Below, one piece after another: positions 1 through 10,316 of a stretch of 64,000 bases of DNA. Each line of letters starts with the position of its first letter. Position 1 is the stretch's first letter. The stretch is from Selaginella moellendorffii (taxonomy: Eukaryota > Streptophyta > Lycopodiopsida > Selaginellales > Selaginellaceae): NCBI RefSeq assembly GCF_000143415.4, contig NW_003314294.1, positions 69,258-133,257 of the forward strand, written 5' to 3'. Position numbers and translations under genes: made by a program. Under the pieces are notes generated by a model. That model had not been told where the DNA came from and made no database searches. It was given only the letters and a program-made list of their open reading frames with translations.

Positions 1-638
1 AGTTTCTCTTCGAGGTGACTTTGAAGCTTGCAGCATTGATTTTGCGATATGTTCAAGAACATCAACGACTTGGGGAGTTCCAGATCTGAAGAAGCACATG
101 AACAAAAGGTTTCGGAGTAGAAAGCCCGCTCACCTGGATCAACGTGGCTGATAGAATTGTTGGAGGCGTCAAGGAAAGCGAGCTTTGGCAGTGATTGCAG
201 ACCTTGCAAACTGGTAAGGTGGTTCCCAGAAACGGTGAGGAATTGCAGGTGCTTGGCGGCTTCTATGCCATTCAAGGTTGTGAGCTCGTTCTTCAGTAAA
301 ACAGGTCAGGTTATTTCAGAAGGATGGACAGATAGTGGACTACTACCTCTTGGAGATATAGGCTGGTTAGATTTCGTAGGCACAGGAAGAAGGCAGGCTC
401 TAGTAACAGGATGTGCTCACGGTCAAGACGAACGTGTGTTAGTCCTTTCAAGGCTTCTTCTCTGGTTGGACAGCAGTGAGTTTTCAGAGCCCGAGCTAGC
501 CAAGGTAACTCACATTGCGTGTGCGGATGCTACGTCCAAGAACTGGGATGGGAGGTTCCTTTCGGCAACCATGGCAGCCCAAAGAGCCATTGCTTCTCTT
601 CGAAGATGAAGCTCTTCCTGCCAGTCTCGTTCTTCCAT
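1..638 (-). CDS. LRRC46-like leucine-rich-repeat protein (3' end off the window)
   Basis: Four exons on the minus strand: 638..514, 461..347, 290..134 and 85..<1, with GT-AG introns of 48-56 nt and consistent phase. The start ATG (638) has an ACCATGG context. The spliced protein starts MEERDWQEEL, passes through THVRLDRE, then carries tandem SDS22-type LRRs (LTSLYLQENELTTL, HLQFLTVSGNHLTSL, LAFLDASNNSI) and ends in view with SLMFLNISQN. The order LDRE - SLYLQ-N - FL-GN - FLD-N - LNIS-N follows animal LRRC46, a small LRR protein linked to the sperm flagellum. Assignment is from remembered family patterns, not a search; other SDS22-like LRR proteins (for example PPP1R42) are the alternative. 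The upstream 217 bp to the LEA stop at 855 is its only room for a promoter. Confidence 0.75.
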
Positions 639-854
639 GGTCCGTGCCGTCTCTGTGCTTCGAATTTGAAACTTAACCGCGAAAGGTGAAATCGCCGGCT
701 GTTCGGCCGACGGTTTCGACGGTTGTTTGTCAGGTAAAGAATGTATGTTTTTTACTTCTCAAAAGTGTCTATACAGGCCGAAGGACGCCGGAGCATTGCT
801 AAACGCAACTTGGTCTCGATGATGATGGGAGGAGCTATTGCGAACTCAGGTATG

Positions 855-3800
855 TCATCGTTCTTCGGGCTTGTTCTTATCACTCCTCCGGCTGGCTGCT
901 TGTTCCTTTGTTCGATGCATCATATCTTCTCCACTCCCAGCTGCGTTTTCAAGCTTCGAAAGAACCGCGTCCTTAGCTGACTGAATGAAGCTCTTACTCC
1001 GCTCCTGCCTGTCGTGAACAGTCGCCTGGACGTTCTCTCGAGTGTCGTTGATGTACTGCTTTGTTGCGTTCCATGCATCCGCTGTGCCTTGAGAAGCCTC
1101 ATCCTTTTGCTGCCTTAGCATCTGTCCTGCGTTGTACGCTGCTTGTTCTATTTTCGCGAGCCCAGACTGTAGAAGTCCCCGCTGGTCTTCGGCTTTCTCT
1201 TTAGATTCGTTGGCTGTTTCTGTTGCTCTGTGACGAGCATCATCAGCTACTTGTCTGTGCTGGTGCGCCCTGTCGTGTGTACTTCCCAGCATGTCCTCGG
1301 CTTTGAGCTTTCCTTTCTCTCTTGTTTCCTCAAGCTTTTCCTTGGAGACTTGAACTGTTTCTTTTGCCTTGCCAAATATGTCTTCGGCTTTGAGCTTTCC
1401 CTTCTCACGCAGCTCCTCGTCCGCGCGTCTGGTGTTTTCACTCTTTTCGTATGTATTCTCTCTCGCTTTGCCGAGCATGCCCTCTGCTTTCAGTTTTCCC
1501 CGCTCCCGAATTTCTTCGTCTTTGCGTCTGGTTTCCTCACTTATCTCGCTGCTTTTTTCTCTTGACTTGCCAAACATGTCTTCTGCCTTTAGCTTCCCTC
1601 GCTCTCGTAGCTCTTGGTCGCTTTGAGCTCTTTCTGCAGTCTGTAAGGTTATTAGAGAGTGATTCGATCAAACTGTCGACTGTTTTACCCAATCTTTCAC
1701 AGCTTGCAACAGTCCCTTGTCCTTGACCTCCTCAGCGGCGTCATCTGCCGTGTCATAAACACCTTTTCCTGCCTTTCTGATTCGATCAGATGCCTCATCG
1801 CTGCTAATGTTTATCCTCGTTTTGAGATCGTCCAGCGCTTCTTCAGACTTGGCTTTGGCCTGTGATATCTTTTCTTGTACGAAGCCTTTTCCTTGCTCCG
1901 CCCGGGCTTGTGCTTCATGCTTAGCTCTATCAGCGGTCTCTTGACTGGTCTTTTTCGTCTCGTGCCACCTCCCCTCGGACCTGTCAGCAGCGTCTTGGCC
2001 TTTCGTCTTAGCCTCCTCGACGACGTCTTTTACTCCACCTGCAAACTTTTGAGCCTGTTACAACGTTTTTTCTTTTAGTTATGAAGTTTACCTCTCGTGC
2101 TGTCGCTCGTTTCTCTGGACCTCTCTTTTGTTTGATCTGCAGCCTCATGACCTTTATCTCTGAGTTCTCGTCCTTGGTCGGACTCTCCCGTCACGAATGC
2201 TGCTACTGATTGTGCCATGGACTGAATGAAGCCTTTCTCTTCGTAAGCTTTATCTCTTGCTTGATTAGCAAACTGCCGTCCTTTGTGTTGAACCTCATCC
2301 AAAGTTTCTCGACCTTTTTGCTTGGCTTCATTGGATGTGCTTTTTGTTCTCTCTTGCATTTCTCGTCCCTTATCTGATTCACGAGTTCGTTACAGACTTC
2401 ATGAAGCCTTTGTTATGAACTTTACCTTTCGCCGCGTCTGCTGTCTCTTGTCCTCTCCCTTTTACGTCTTGAGATTTTGGTTTGGACTGGTCAGCAAATT
2501 GTCGAGCTTTGTCTCCAGCTCGCTCTGTATCAGCTTGATCAGCAACTTGCTGTCCTTTGTGCCGAGCTTCATCTGAAGCTTCCCGGCCCCTTTGCTTTAC
2601 TTCTTCGGCTGTGCTTCTGGTTCTGTCTTGCATTTCCCGCCCCTTATCTGATTCACCCGTGACGAATGAAGTGACCGAGTCTGTTATCGATTGCATGAAT
2701 CCCTTTTCCTCTTGCGCTTTACCTTTCGCTGCATCAGCCATCCCTTGTCCTCTCTCTTTCACTTCTTGAGATTTTTGTTTTGACTGGTCTGCGAATTCTC
2801 GGCCTTTGTCCCGAGTTTCAGCGGCATGGTGTTCTGACTTTCCTCTTGCTTGATCAGCGACTTGATTTCCTTTTTGTCTAGCCTCATCCGAAGTTTCTCG
2901 GCCTTTTCGCTTGACTTCATCAGCTGTGCTTCTCGCTTTGTCTTGCATCTCTCGCCCCTCGTCTGATTCACCGGTGACGAATGCCGTGACTGAGTCTGTT
3001 ATTGACTGCATGAATCCCTTCTCCTCTTGCGCTTTACGTCTCGTTGCATCAGACATCTCTTGTCCTCGCTCTTTCACGTCTTGAGTTTTTTGCTTGGACT
3101 GGTCAGCAAATTGTCGACCTTTGTCCCGAGCCTCAGCAGCGTGGTGTTCCGACTTTCCTCTTGCTTGATCGACAACATGCTCTCCTTTTTCTCGAGCCTC
3201 ATTCGAAGTTTCTCGGCCTTTTTGCTTGGCTTCATCGGCTGTGCTTCTCGTTTTCTCTTGCATTTCTCGTCCTTTGTCTGATTCTCCAGAGACAAGCACG
3301 GTCCGTTATTGCATAAATCCCTTCTCTTGTCTAGCCTCACCTTTTGCTGCATCAGCCATATCTTGTCCTCTCTCTTTTACGTCTTGAGATTTTTGTTTCG
3401 ACTGATTGGCGAACTGCTGGCCCTTTCGTTGAGCTTCACCCGAGGTCTCGTGAGCCTTCTGCTTTGTTTCATCAACTTTTCCCCTGGTTTTCTCCTGGAT
3501 CTCTCGTCCCTTGTCTGGTTCACCCGTGACAAACGCAGTGACCGAGTCGGTTATGGACTGCATGAATCCCCTCTCCTCTTGAGCTTTACCTCTCGTCGCA
3601 TCAGCCATCTCGTGAGACTTTTGTTTGGTCTCGTCGGCTTTCTCCCTCGTTTTATCGGCAGCCTGCTTGCTTTTCTCCCGAGCATCGTGGGACGTTGTAT
3701 CGGCCGTGTCTTTCATTCTATCCCGGATCTCCCGTCCTTCCTCTGATTCACCCGAAAGAAGCGAGCTTGCTGAGTCTGTGATGGACTGCAAAAAACCTTT

Positions 3801-5671
3801 TTCTTCATATACTTGATCACTGGCTGTACCTTGTCCTCTCTCCTTCGTTTCTTGCATTTTATTTCTTGCATCGTGAGCTACCTGTCGTCCCTTGTTGCTC
3901 GTGTCGTCGGCTTTTTCCCTCGCCTGATCACCAAACTCTTGGCCTTTCTCCCGAGCTGCCTGCGATGTTCTATCAGCGGTGTCCTTCATTCTGTCCCGGA
4001 TCGCCCGTCCTTCCTCTGATTCACCCGAAAGAAACGCAGTTGCTGAGTCTGTGATGGACTGCAAAAAACCTTTCTCTTCGTGAACTTGATCACTGGCTGT
4101 ACCTTGTCCTCTCTCTTTCATGTCTTGCATTTTATCCCGTGCATCGTGAGCTACAAGTCGGCCTTTGTTGCTAACCTCGTCCGCTTTCTGCCTCACTTGA
4201 TCGCCATACTCTTGGCCTTTCTGTGACACTCCACTCGCAGTGTCTTGGGCTTTTTGCTTCGTTTCGTCGATAGTGCTTCTGGTTTTGCCTCTAAACTCCC
4301 GTCCTTGTTCGGATTCACCCGTCACAAATCCAGCTACAGAATCTGCCACGGATTGGAGGAAACCTTTGCCTTCGTTCCCTTTCTCTCTCGCTTCATCCGC
4401 AACCTGACGTCCTGTGCGTCTTGCTTCGTCCGCGTGACTGCCAACTTTCTCTTTCGTTTGATCCAGTACTTGCTCGCCTTTTTTCTTTGTTTCGAGAGAA
4501 GCCTCTCTAGCATCTTTGGACGTTTGATCCACGGCTTGCTGACCTCTGTGCTTTGCCTCGTGAGAAGTCTCCTTTGCGTTGTCTGTGGCATCTCTTGACA
4601 GTTGCTTGTTTCCTTCCACTGCTTGCTGGCCTTTGTTCTTGGTTTCGTGAGAAGTCTCTTTCGTTTTCCCCGCAGCGTCTCCTGCGACTTGCTTGCCTCG
4701 CTCAGCAGCGTCTTCGTGTCCTATGCTTCCTCCCTCGGGTTTTGACGTAGCCGACGAGATCGCCTCGGCTGCTTTGTCATACGCTGCCAGGAGAAATCCT
4801 CGCTGAAACCAGCCTTCTCCTTCTCCGCCCCGTCTCTCCTCGGCTTCCCGTGCTGCCTGGTGTGCCGCTGCCGCTTGCTCGCTGGCCTTGTTTTTCGTGC
4901 TCTCGTAAGCACTTTTGGCTCGCTCTTGTCCCTCTCCAATCCTCTCTTGCGCGGCCACCTTTTGCTCGCCGGCTTTGTTCTTTGCATTCTCGTAAGCGTT
5001 GCTGGCTCGCTCTTGTCCCTCCCCAATGCTCTCCTGCGCCGCCACCTTCTTCTCGCTAGCCTTGATCTTTGCATTCTCGTAGAGATTCCTGGCTCGCTCT
5101 TGTCCCTCCCCGATAGTTTCCTGTGCTGCTACCTTTTGCTCGTTGGCCTTGCTCTTGACGTTCTCGTATGCTGACTTTGTTTTCTCTTTGGCTCCAGAGT
5201 AGCTCTCCTGTGCGTCGTCCTTTGCTATCCCGAGAGCTGCTCCAAGGCCCTGGCTCAGAGCTTGAGCTGCCTCTCTCGCTTTCGCTAGGCTGTAACGACG
5301 ACACAACTTACACAGTGTAAGCAAACGCTTGAGCTCTCTTCGCTACTTTCCAAACTCAAAGAATGAATCTATGATCAAGCAGGCAAACTTCTCGAGATCG
5401 AGCAACACGGTCCAAGGAAAAGAATTTGATCAAGAAAAGATACGCAGTGTAAGCAAACGCTTGATACCTATACTTGCAAACTCTAAGGATGCATCTCATC
5501 GCAGGATGATCAAGCAGGCAAACTTTTATAGAGGGAGCAACGCGATCCAAGGAAAAGAATTTGATCGAGAAAAGAGAAGATTTACCCCTCACTTCCAGCG
5601 TTCTTGGCGTCTCCAAAATGCTGCCGCGGGTCTCGATCTTTACTGCGATGTTCTCGGTCGTCCTCCGCCAT
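855..5671 (-). CDS. Giant LEA group 3 (LEA_4) protein, 1434 aa, six exons
   Basis: Exons 5671..5586, 5289..3341, 3277..2426, 2373..2092, 2038..1689 and 1640..855 total 4305 nt. The protein starts MAEDDREHRSKDRD. It is almost entirely hydrophilic, with A/E/K/Q/R/D-rich 11-mer helices typical of LEA group 3, thought to protect proteins and membranes during drying. Residues about 60-190 hold four roughly 33-aa units (GEGQERA-NAYENAK type). The middle holds about eight units of roughly 90-100 aa, each with an amphipathic insert such as GFMQSITDSVTAFVTGES followed by a charged stretch. The C-terminal exon has four RERGKLKAEDM-type units and ends NKPEER. No signal peptide is seen, so a cytosolic or nuclear site is inferred. 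It is far longer than most group 3 LEA proteins. Three introns begin at the same place in the repeat (see findings). If those introns are not spliced, stops break the frame, so cDNA should decide. Confidence 0.82.
5313..5580. repeat. Tandem duplication (~132 bp x2) inside LEA intron 1
   Basis: Two copies start with the same sequence (cagtgtaagcaaacgcttga) at 5313 and 5445. Both later contain gatcaagcaggcaaact and ccaaggaaaagaatttgatc. Only intron sequence is duplicated, so the first intron of the LEA gene (5585..5290) grew by one repeat. The ORFs over it are not coding. Confidence 0.8.
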
Positions 5672-5700
5672 GCTTGTTCGTTCGTTTTCTTCCCTCTTCT

Positions 5701-5708
5701 TTTTTATA
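5701..5708 (-). promoter_or_regulatory. TATA box of LEA gene
   Basis: TATAAAAA reads on the minus strand about 30 nt upstream of the LEA ATG at 5671. If it is used, the 5' leader would be only a few nucleotides long, so either the leader is very short or an upstream start site is used. Confidence 0.5.
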
Positions 5709-5762
5709 CTCTCCAGGGGATGAAATTCTCCTCGAGTCACGACTGTTTGTCATGCGTGGCCT

Positions 5763-5820
5763 CCACGTCAACTTTTAATCAACACGTGTACTTCGTTTTT
5801 ACGCGTGGCTTCCACGTGGA
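5763..5820. promoter_or_regulatory. ABRE / G-box cluster between LEA and PPR
   Basis: CACGTG cores lie at 5783-5788 (in ACACGTGT) and 5813-5818 (in the palindrome TCCACGTGGA), plus CCACGTC at 5763-5769. ACGCGTGGC at 5801-5809 resembles coupling element CE3. ABRE plus CE3 is the known combination for abscisic-acid response in plants, and the neighbouring LEA gene is a classic target. The cluster is also 23-80 bp from the PPR ATG at 5843. Confidence 0.7.
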
Positions 5821-5842
5821 CAGTTAGGGCAAATGCTCTTGA

Positions 5843-8161
5843 ATGCTCGGGAAGGCGGGGAAGGCGCTGCCGCGATCGTCGGTGTATGGTGTGTCGGGAT
5901 TCTTCCGTTTCGCGTCCGATCTAGCGGCTTTCGATCCAGACAAGCGCATAATCGCGAGCGCCGGCCTGCGAGAAGCGCTAGATCACATCGGCGCCCGTGG
6001 CGACGAGCTCGACAGCGCCTACGCTGCTTTCCTCCGGAAATGTGGTGAATCCGCGGATGCGAAGCTCATCCACGATCACGCGAAAGCCAGCGGCCGTGAC
6101 AGGGGGACGTTTCTTGGGAATGTCTTAGTCCAGGTCTATGGGAGGTGTGGCGATTTGGCAGCGGCGCAGGCAGCGTTTGCGAGAATCTGGCACAAGAATG
6201 TCTACTCGTGGAACATCGCCATCGCGGCATTTGCCAACAACGGGCATTTCGAGGACGCGGTGGCGATGTTCTACGAGATGGATGCGCAGCCAAACAGGGT
6301 CACATTCCTCGCAGTTCTTGGGGCGTGCTCCAATCTGCGAGACCTGGAAGAGGCCAAGAGGATCCACTCGCACGTCACGCATCATCGCCAAAACGCCGTG
6401 GATGAGGATGTGGTACTTTGCAATGCTCTCATCCACACGTATGGGAAGTGTGGGAGCGCCGAGGATGGCAAGGCGGTGTTTGACAGGATGTGGAGGAGGG
6501 ACGTCGTGTCTTGGACATCGATGATCGGCTGCTACGCTCAGGACGAGCGGTATGGAGCTCAAGCGCTAGAGCTCTTCCACAGGATGGACGTGAGGCCGAC
6601 AGAGATAACTTTCGTGAGCGCGCTGGATGCGTGCTCTTCGCTGGGGGATATCGAAGAAGGAAGGAGGATTCACGCTGGGATCATAGCTGCCGGGTTCCAG
6701 TCACAGGTTTTCGCTGGAAAAACTCTGGGGAACGCGCTGGTTAACATGTATGGGAAGTGTGGGAGCCTGGAGGATGCTCGAGCGGTGTTCGATAGAATGG
6801 AGCACAGGGACTTGGCTGGATGGAATGCCATGATTGGAGCTTACGCTCAGCATGGATATGGTGGTGGAGCTGTTCATACATTCCATCTCATGGACCTGGA
6901 TGGAGTGAAGGCCAACAACATCACTTTTACGTCGCTCCTGACCGGTTGTTCGGGAAAAGAGATGCTTTCGGTGGGATCCGATCTCCAGGATCGTGTGCTA
7001 GCTTGCGGCATCGAGGCAGACATCATATTGCAAAACACTTTCATCACTGCGTATAGCAAGTGTGGAAGTTTGGAGGCTGCCCGGCGAGCCTTCGACACAA
7101 TGCCGAGAAGAAACACCCCGTCTTGGAACGCCATCATCGGGGCGTGCGTCCAGCACGGGCAAATGGACGGGGCTCTCCGCTACTTCCATCGCATGGACGT
7201 GCAGCAGGACGAGGTAACTTTCATCAATGCTCTTGGAGCTTGCTGTGACGCTGAATCTCTGGCAGAGGGAGCAGCCATTCACGGGCGAGTCCTTACCGGG
7301 GGATTCGAGCAGGACCCGGTCGTGGGCTCGGCTCTCGTGAACATGTACAGCAAATGCGGTAGCGTGGAGAGCGCAAGGTCCGTCTTTGATCGACTCGCCT
7401 GGAAGACGGTCGTCTCGTGGACAGCGATGATAGAGGCATACGTGCAGCTTGGCCACGGAAGGGAGGCTTTGAAGCTGTTCCAGCGGATGGAGCTAGAGGG
7501 CTGCAAGGCCAACGACATAACCTTCATCAACGTCCTCGGAGCCTGCACTGCCGCTGGGGACTTCTTGCAGGGGAAGGCAATCCAATCGCGAGTTGTGGCT
7601 TCCGACGTGATACTGGTGGCACTCGTCAACCTCTACGGAAAGTGTGGGAAGTTTGGAGCAGCTCGGGAGCTGTTTGACAGGATGAAGCTCAAGCCGGTGG
7701 TTGCATGGAACGCGATGCTCTCGGCCTACTCTCAGCAGGGACAGGGGGTGGAGACACTGTCACTGTTCCATAGCATGATCCTGGATGGCGTTGAACCGAA
7801 CAGCGTCACTTTTATGAGCCTCTTCCCCGGATGCAGTCACGAGGGGCTCGTGGACAGATCCTGGGACTACTTCCGGTCCATGAGCTTCGACCACGGAGTC
7901 ACGCCAACGCCGGAGGTTTACGGGGCGATGGTCGATCTTCTGGCACGCCAAGGTGACCTGGACGATTCAGAGGACTTGATCAACAACATGCCATTTCATG
8001 CCGATGTCGTGGCATGGACAGCACTTCTCGGCGCCTGTAAGACTTGTTTCGACGCCGAGCGTGGAGTCCGAGTTGCAACTAGTGCCATGGAGCTGGATCA
8101 AGTGGTGCCCGCCCCGTACTCGCTTCTCACAAGTATCTTCTCGGGCGACGCGGACGAGTGA
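5843..8161 (+). CDS. PLS-class pentatricopeptide repeat protein, 772 aa, E-type tail
   Basis: Single exon. The N-terminus is basic with a possible organelle targeting peptide (MLGKAGKALPRSSVYG). From about residue 85 there are back-to-back 31-36 aa P, L and S repeats with signatures such as VYSWNIAIAAFANNGHFEDA, GNALVNMYGKCGSLEDA and VSWTAMIEAYVQLG. The tail has VVAWTALLGACK followed by a short remnant of the E motif (APYSLLTSIF) and then a stop, with no E+ or DYW deaminase domain. Such proteins bind organellar RNA in a sequence-specific way and often guide C-to-U editing, which would need a DYW partner here. It is divergent from the LEA gene; the ATGs are 172 bp apart. Confidence 0.93.
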   Translation: MLGKAGKALPRSSVYGVSGFFRFASDLAAFDPDKRIIASAGLREALDHIGARGDELDSAYAAFLRKCGESADAKLIHDHAKASGRDRGTFLGNVLVQVYGRCGDLAAAQAAFARIWHKNVYSWNIAIAAFANNGHFEDAVAMFYEMDAQPNRVTFLAVLGACSNLRDLEEAKRIHSHVTHHRQNAVDEDVVLCNALIHTYGKCGSAEDGKAVFDRMWRRDVVSWTSMIGCYAQDERYGAQALELFHRMDVRPTEITFVSALDACSSLGDIEEGRRIHAGIIAAGFQSQVFAGKTLGNALVNMYGKCGSLEDARAVFDRMEHRDLAGWNAMIGAYAQHGYGGGAVHTFHLMDLDGVKANNITFTSLLTGCSGKEMLSVGSDLQDRVLACGIEADIILQNTFITAYSKCGSLEAARRAFDTMPRRNTPSWNAIIGACVQHGQMDGALRYFHRMDVQQDEVTFINALGACCDAESLAEGAAIHGRVLTGGFEQDPVVGSALVNMYSKCGSVESARSVFDRLAWKTVVSWTAMIEAYVQLGHGREALKLFQRMELEGCKANDITFINVLGACTAAGDFLQGKAIQSRVVASDVILVALVNLYGKCGKFGAARELFDRMKLKPVVAWNAMLSAYSQQGQGVETLSLFHSMILDGVEPNSVTFMSLFPGCSHEGLVDRSWDYFRSMSFDHGVTPTPEVYGAMVDLLARQGDLDDSEDLINNMPFHADVVAWTALLGACKTCFDAERGVRVATSAMELDQVVPAPYSLLTSIFSGDADE

Positions 8162-8786
8162 GCGCCAGTGGTTGAAAGTCAAGGCAAGCCTAAGATCTTT
8201 CAGTACTGTGCTGATAACTTTGTCGGCTATCTACAGGAAAATACTTCGTCAGCACAGCACTTAGTCGGCCTTACGTCTAATCGTTAAGTCTTTCCATTTG
8301 ATAAAGGTAAGAGGGATTTCTCTCTTTCTTCACCTTCCCTTCCAATCTTTGTAACTAGTGTTTCAGGTACCACGGACTGGAAGTGGCTGGAAGCTTCATT
8401 TGGGGTATGTGTCAACAGTGCCTGTTAAATCTTTTCTGGACCCGCCTTTGCAATAACACGTTGAGTGCCGGTCGGGCATTGCTTTCATGGATCCTGAGAT
8501 GGAACGGTTGGACACGCCACAGTACGAAATGAAGGATAACTTCTTTATGGTCGGCCTCTGCTCGAGTACGTAAAATTACAAACACATTTTCTTCATCTTG
8601 CTCACGGTTTTCTTTCTGTTTTTATTCGTGCTTAGGAAATCCATCTTGCTCGTGACTCTTCGATTGCATTTCTACAAACAACTTTTGTTTGTACTTCATG
8701 GTAGTACTTTGTCTTCCTCCTGTAATGCATGATCTACTGACACCCCCTCACCTTTTATGTTGTTTTTCGGGCACTGCAAATCTTGC
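8162..8786. other. PPR-CHS intergenic region, possible exon remnants
   Basis: No gene is called. One small open stretch with splice-like borders lies at about 8370-8404 (after tttcag, before gtatgt). Another open stretch follows at about 8474-8571 on the plus strand (reading FMDPEMERLDTPQYEMKD). They could be the end of an unrecognised gene or decayed exons; I recognise no family. Confidence 0.25.
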
Positions 8787-10075
8787 CTAGATGCTCTTGA
8801 GGAGCAGAGCCTCAACCGTGAGACCGGGGCCGAAACCGAGCATCACACCCCACTTCAATCCGTCCCCGGTGGTATCCTTGTTGAGCTCCACGGACCGCTT
8901 CCTCATCTGGTCGAGAACAAAGAGAACAGAGGCGCTCGACATGTTTCCATACTGTGCTAGCACGTCGCGAGTGGCCTGCATCCGGTCCTTGTCGAGCTTG
9001 AGCTTGGCCTCTACCTGATCGAGAATCGCGGGACCTCCGGGATGGACCACCCAGAACAAGTCAGTGTAGGCCGGGCTCGCCTCGTCCACGCTCTTGACAT
9101 AGTCGAGAGGCTCTGCCAGCAGCTTCTCGATGTTCTTGGAGATGATGCCGGGGACGTCCTTGAGGAGGTGGAAGACGAGGCCGGCCTCGCGCAGGTGTCC
9201 CAGAATTGCTCCATCACTGTCGGGAAGAACGCATTGTCCGCTCCAGTGGACTTCAAACAGTGGCTTCTCGACGGGAGTGGGATTGGAGCCGATGATGAGA
9301 GCCGCGGCACCATCGCCAAACAGAGCCGCGCCGACCAGTCCGTCGAGGTGCGTCTCGGACGGAGCCCGGAAGGTGACCGCCGTGACTTCGCTGCATGCAA
9401 CGAGGACTCGAGCTCCGGGGTTGTTCTCGGCCAGATCCTTGGCGACTCTGGTGACGGTGGCACCGGCGGAGCAGCCCTGCTGGTAGAGCATGATGCGCTT
9501 GACGTTCGGGCGGAGGCCGAGGAGCTTGAGGAGCTGGAAGTCGGCCCCAGGCATGTCGACCCCGCTGGTGGTGCCGAAGACCAAGTGCGTGATTTTCGAC
9601 TTTGGCTGCCCCCACTCCTTGATCGCCTTGAGGGCCGCCTCCTTGGCCAGCTTTGGAACCTCCCGCACCGCGATGTTCTGCCTCACGTCCAGCGACGCCC
9701 CCATGTACGTGCACATCCCCGGGTTGGCCTTGAGGATCTCCTCGTCCAGGTAAAAATGTCTCTTTTTTATGCCTGACCTGTCACCTGCAATGCGCAGAAA
9801 CGAAATCCAGGGACGACGTGATCAGAAGCGAGAAGCTTTGCTACGAAGAAACGAGATTTTTCTACGTGAGCGGGGAATGCCGGGACCGGGCATCCGAGGG
9901 TGGAGGACTTACAGATGCGCTGGAACTTGCCCTTGAGCTCCACCTTGTCGTTGCAATTGGTGACGTTGAAGTAGAAGTCGGGGTACGTGCTCTGGTCGAA
10001 CTCTTTTGGCGGAACCGCGGTGCCGACGGCCAGGACTGTGGCCTTTCCACTGCTCTGGAAATCCTGGATCGTCAT
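8787..10075 (-). CDS. CHS: Chalcone synthase-like type III polyketide synthase, 386 aa
   Basis: Exons are 10075..9913 and 9784..8787. The intron splits a Cys codon (T|GT) after KFQRI, the position conserved across plant CHS genes. The catalytic triad is visible: Cys in [11 protein letters not shown], His in [11 protein letters not shown] and Asn in GNMSSASV. The gatekeeper Phe (GLVFHLLKD) and GFGPG loop are also present. Length is normal (about 390 aa). The known family reaction condenses p-coumaroyl-CoA with three malonyl-CoA to naringenin chalcone, the entry to flavonoids. The ATG at 10075 ([10 protein letters not shown]) is preferred; an in-frame ATG at 10174 adds a leader not typical of CHS. 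Other type III PKS activities cannot be excluded by eye, but the CHS-type residues favour true CHS. Confidence 0.93.
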
Positions 10076-10121
10076 GATCGTCTTTCCTGTTCGACCGAGT
10101 CGAGTTAGCGAGGAAAGAAGG

Positions 10122-10141
10122 AACGAACGAACGAACGAACC
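10122..10141. repeat. GAAC tetranucleotide repeat in CHS 5' leader
   Basis: About four copies of (gaac) lie in the untranslated leader between the TATA box (10311-10316) and the CHS ATG. Confidence 0.6.
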
Positions 10142-10310
10142 AGCAACGAAGAGCTCGCAAACTCTCGGAAGCAAGCAGCGCAGGCGCTAGAGCTTTGGTT
10201 TTTCTTCTTCCTTTTGGTTCTCAAGTTGTGAGTTTGAGAAGAGGAGAGAAAAGCGCACAAGAGGAAGAAAAAAACCACTGTGATCTTGCCGAGAGTAAAC
10301 GACGCCTCTC

Positions 10311-10316
10311 TTTATA
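10311..10316 (-). promoter_or_regulatory. CHS TATA box
   Basis: TATAAA reads on the minus strand 236 nt before the CHS ATG, implying a 5' leader of roughly 200 nt. It is followed by purine-rich leader sequence. Confidence 0.6.

Noticed and set aside
157-609. 150-aa plus-strand ORF
   Set aside because: It is the antisense of the LRRC46-like exons, whose splice sites and LRR pattern are far better supported.
1230-5174. Leu/Ser-rich plus-strand ORFs
   Set aside because: They are reverse readings of the Lys/Glu/Arg-rich LEA repeats.
855-5324. Four or five separate LEA genes
   Set aside because: All pieces share one orientation and repeat type, the gaps are GT-AG introns with matching phase, and the total length is a whole number of codons; one gene is the simpler reading.
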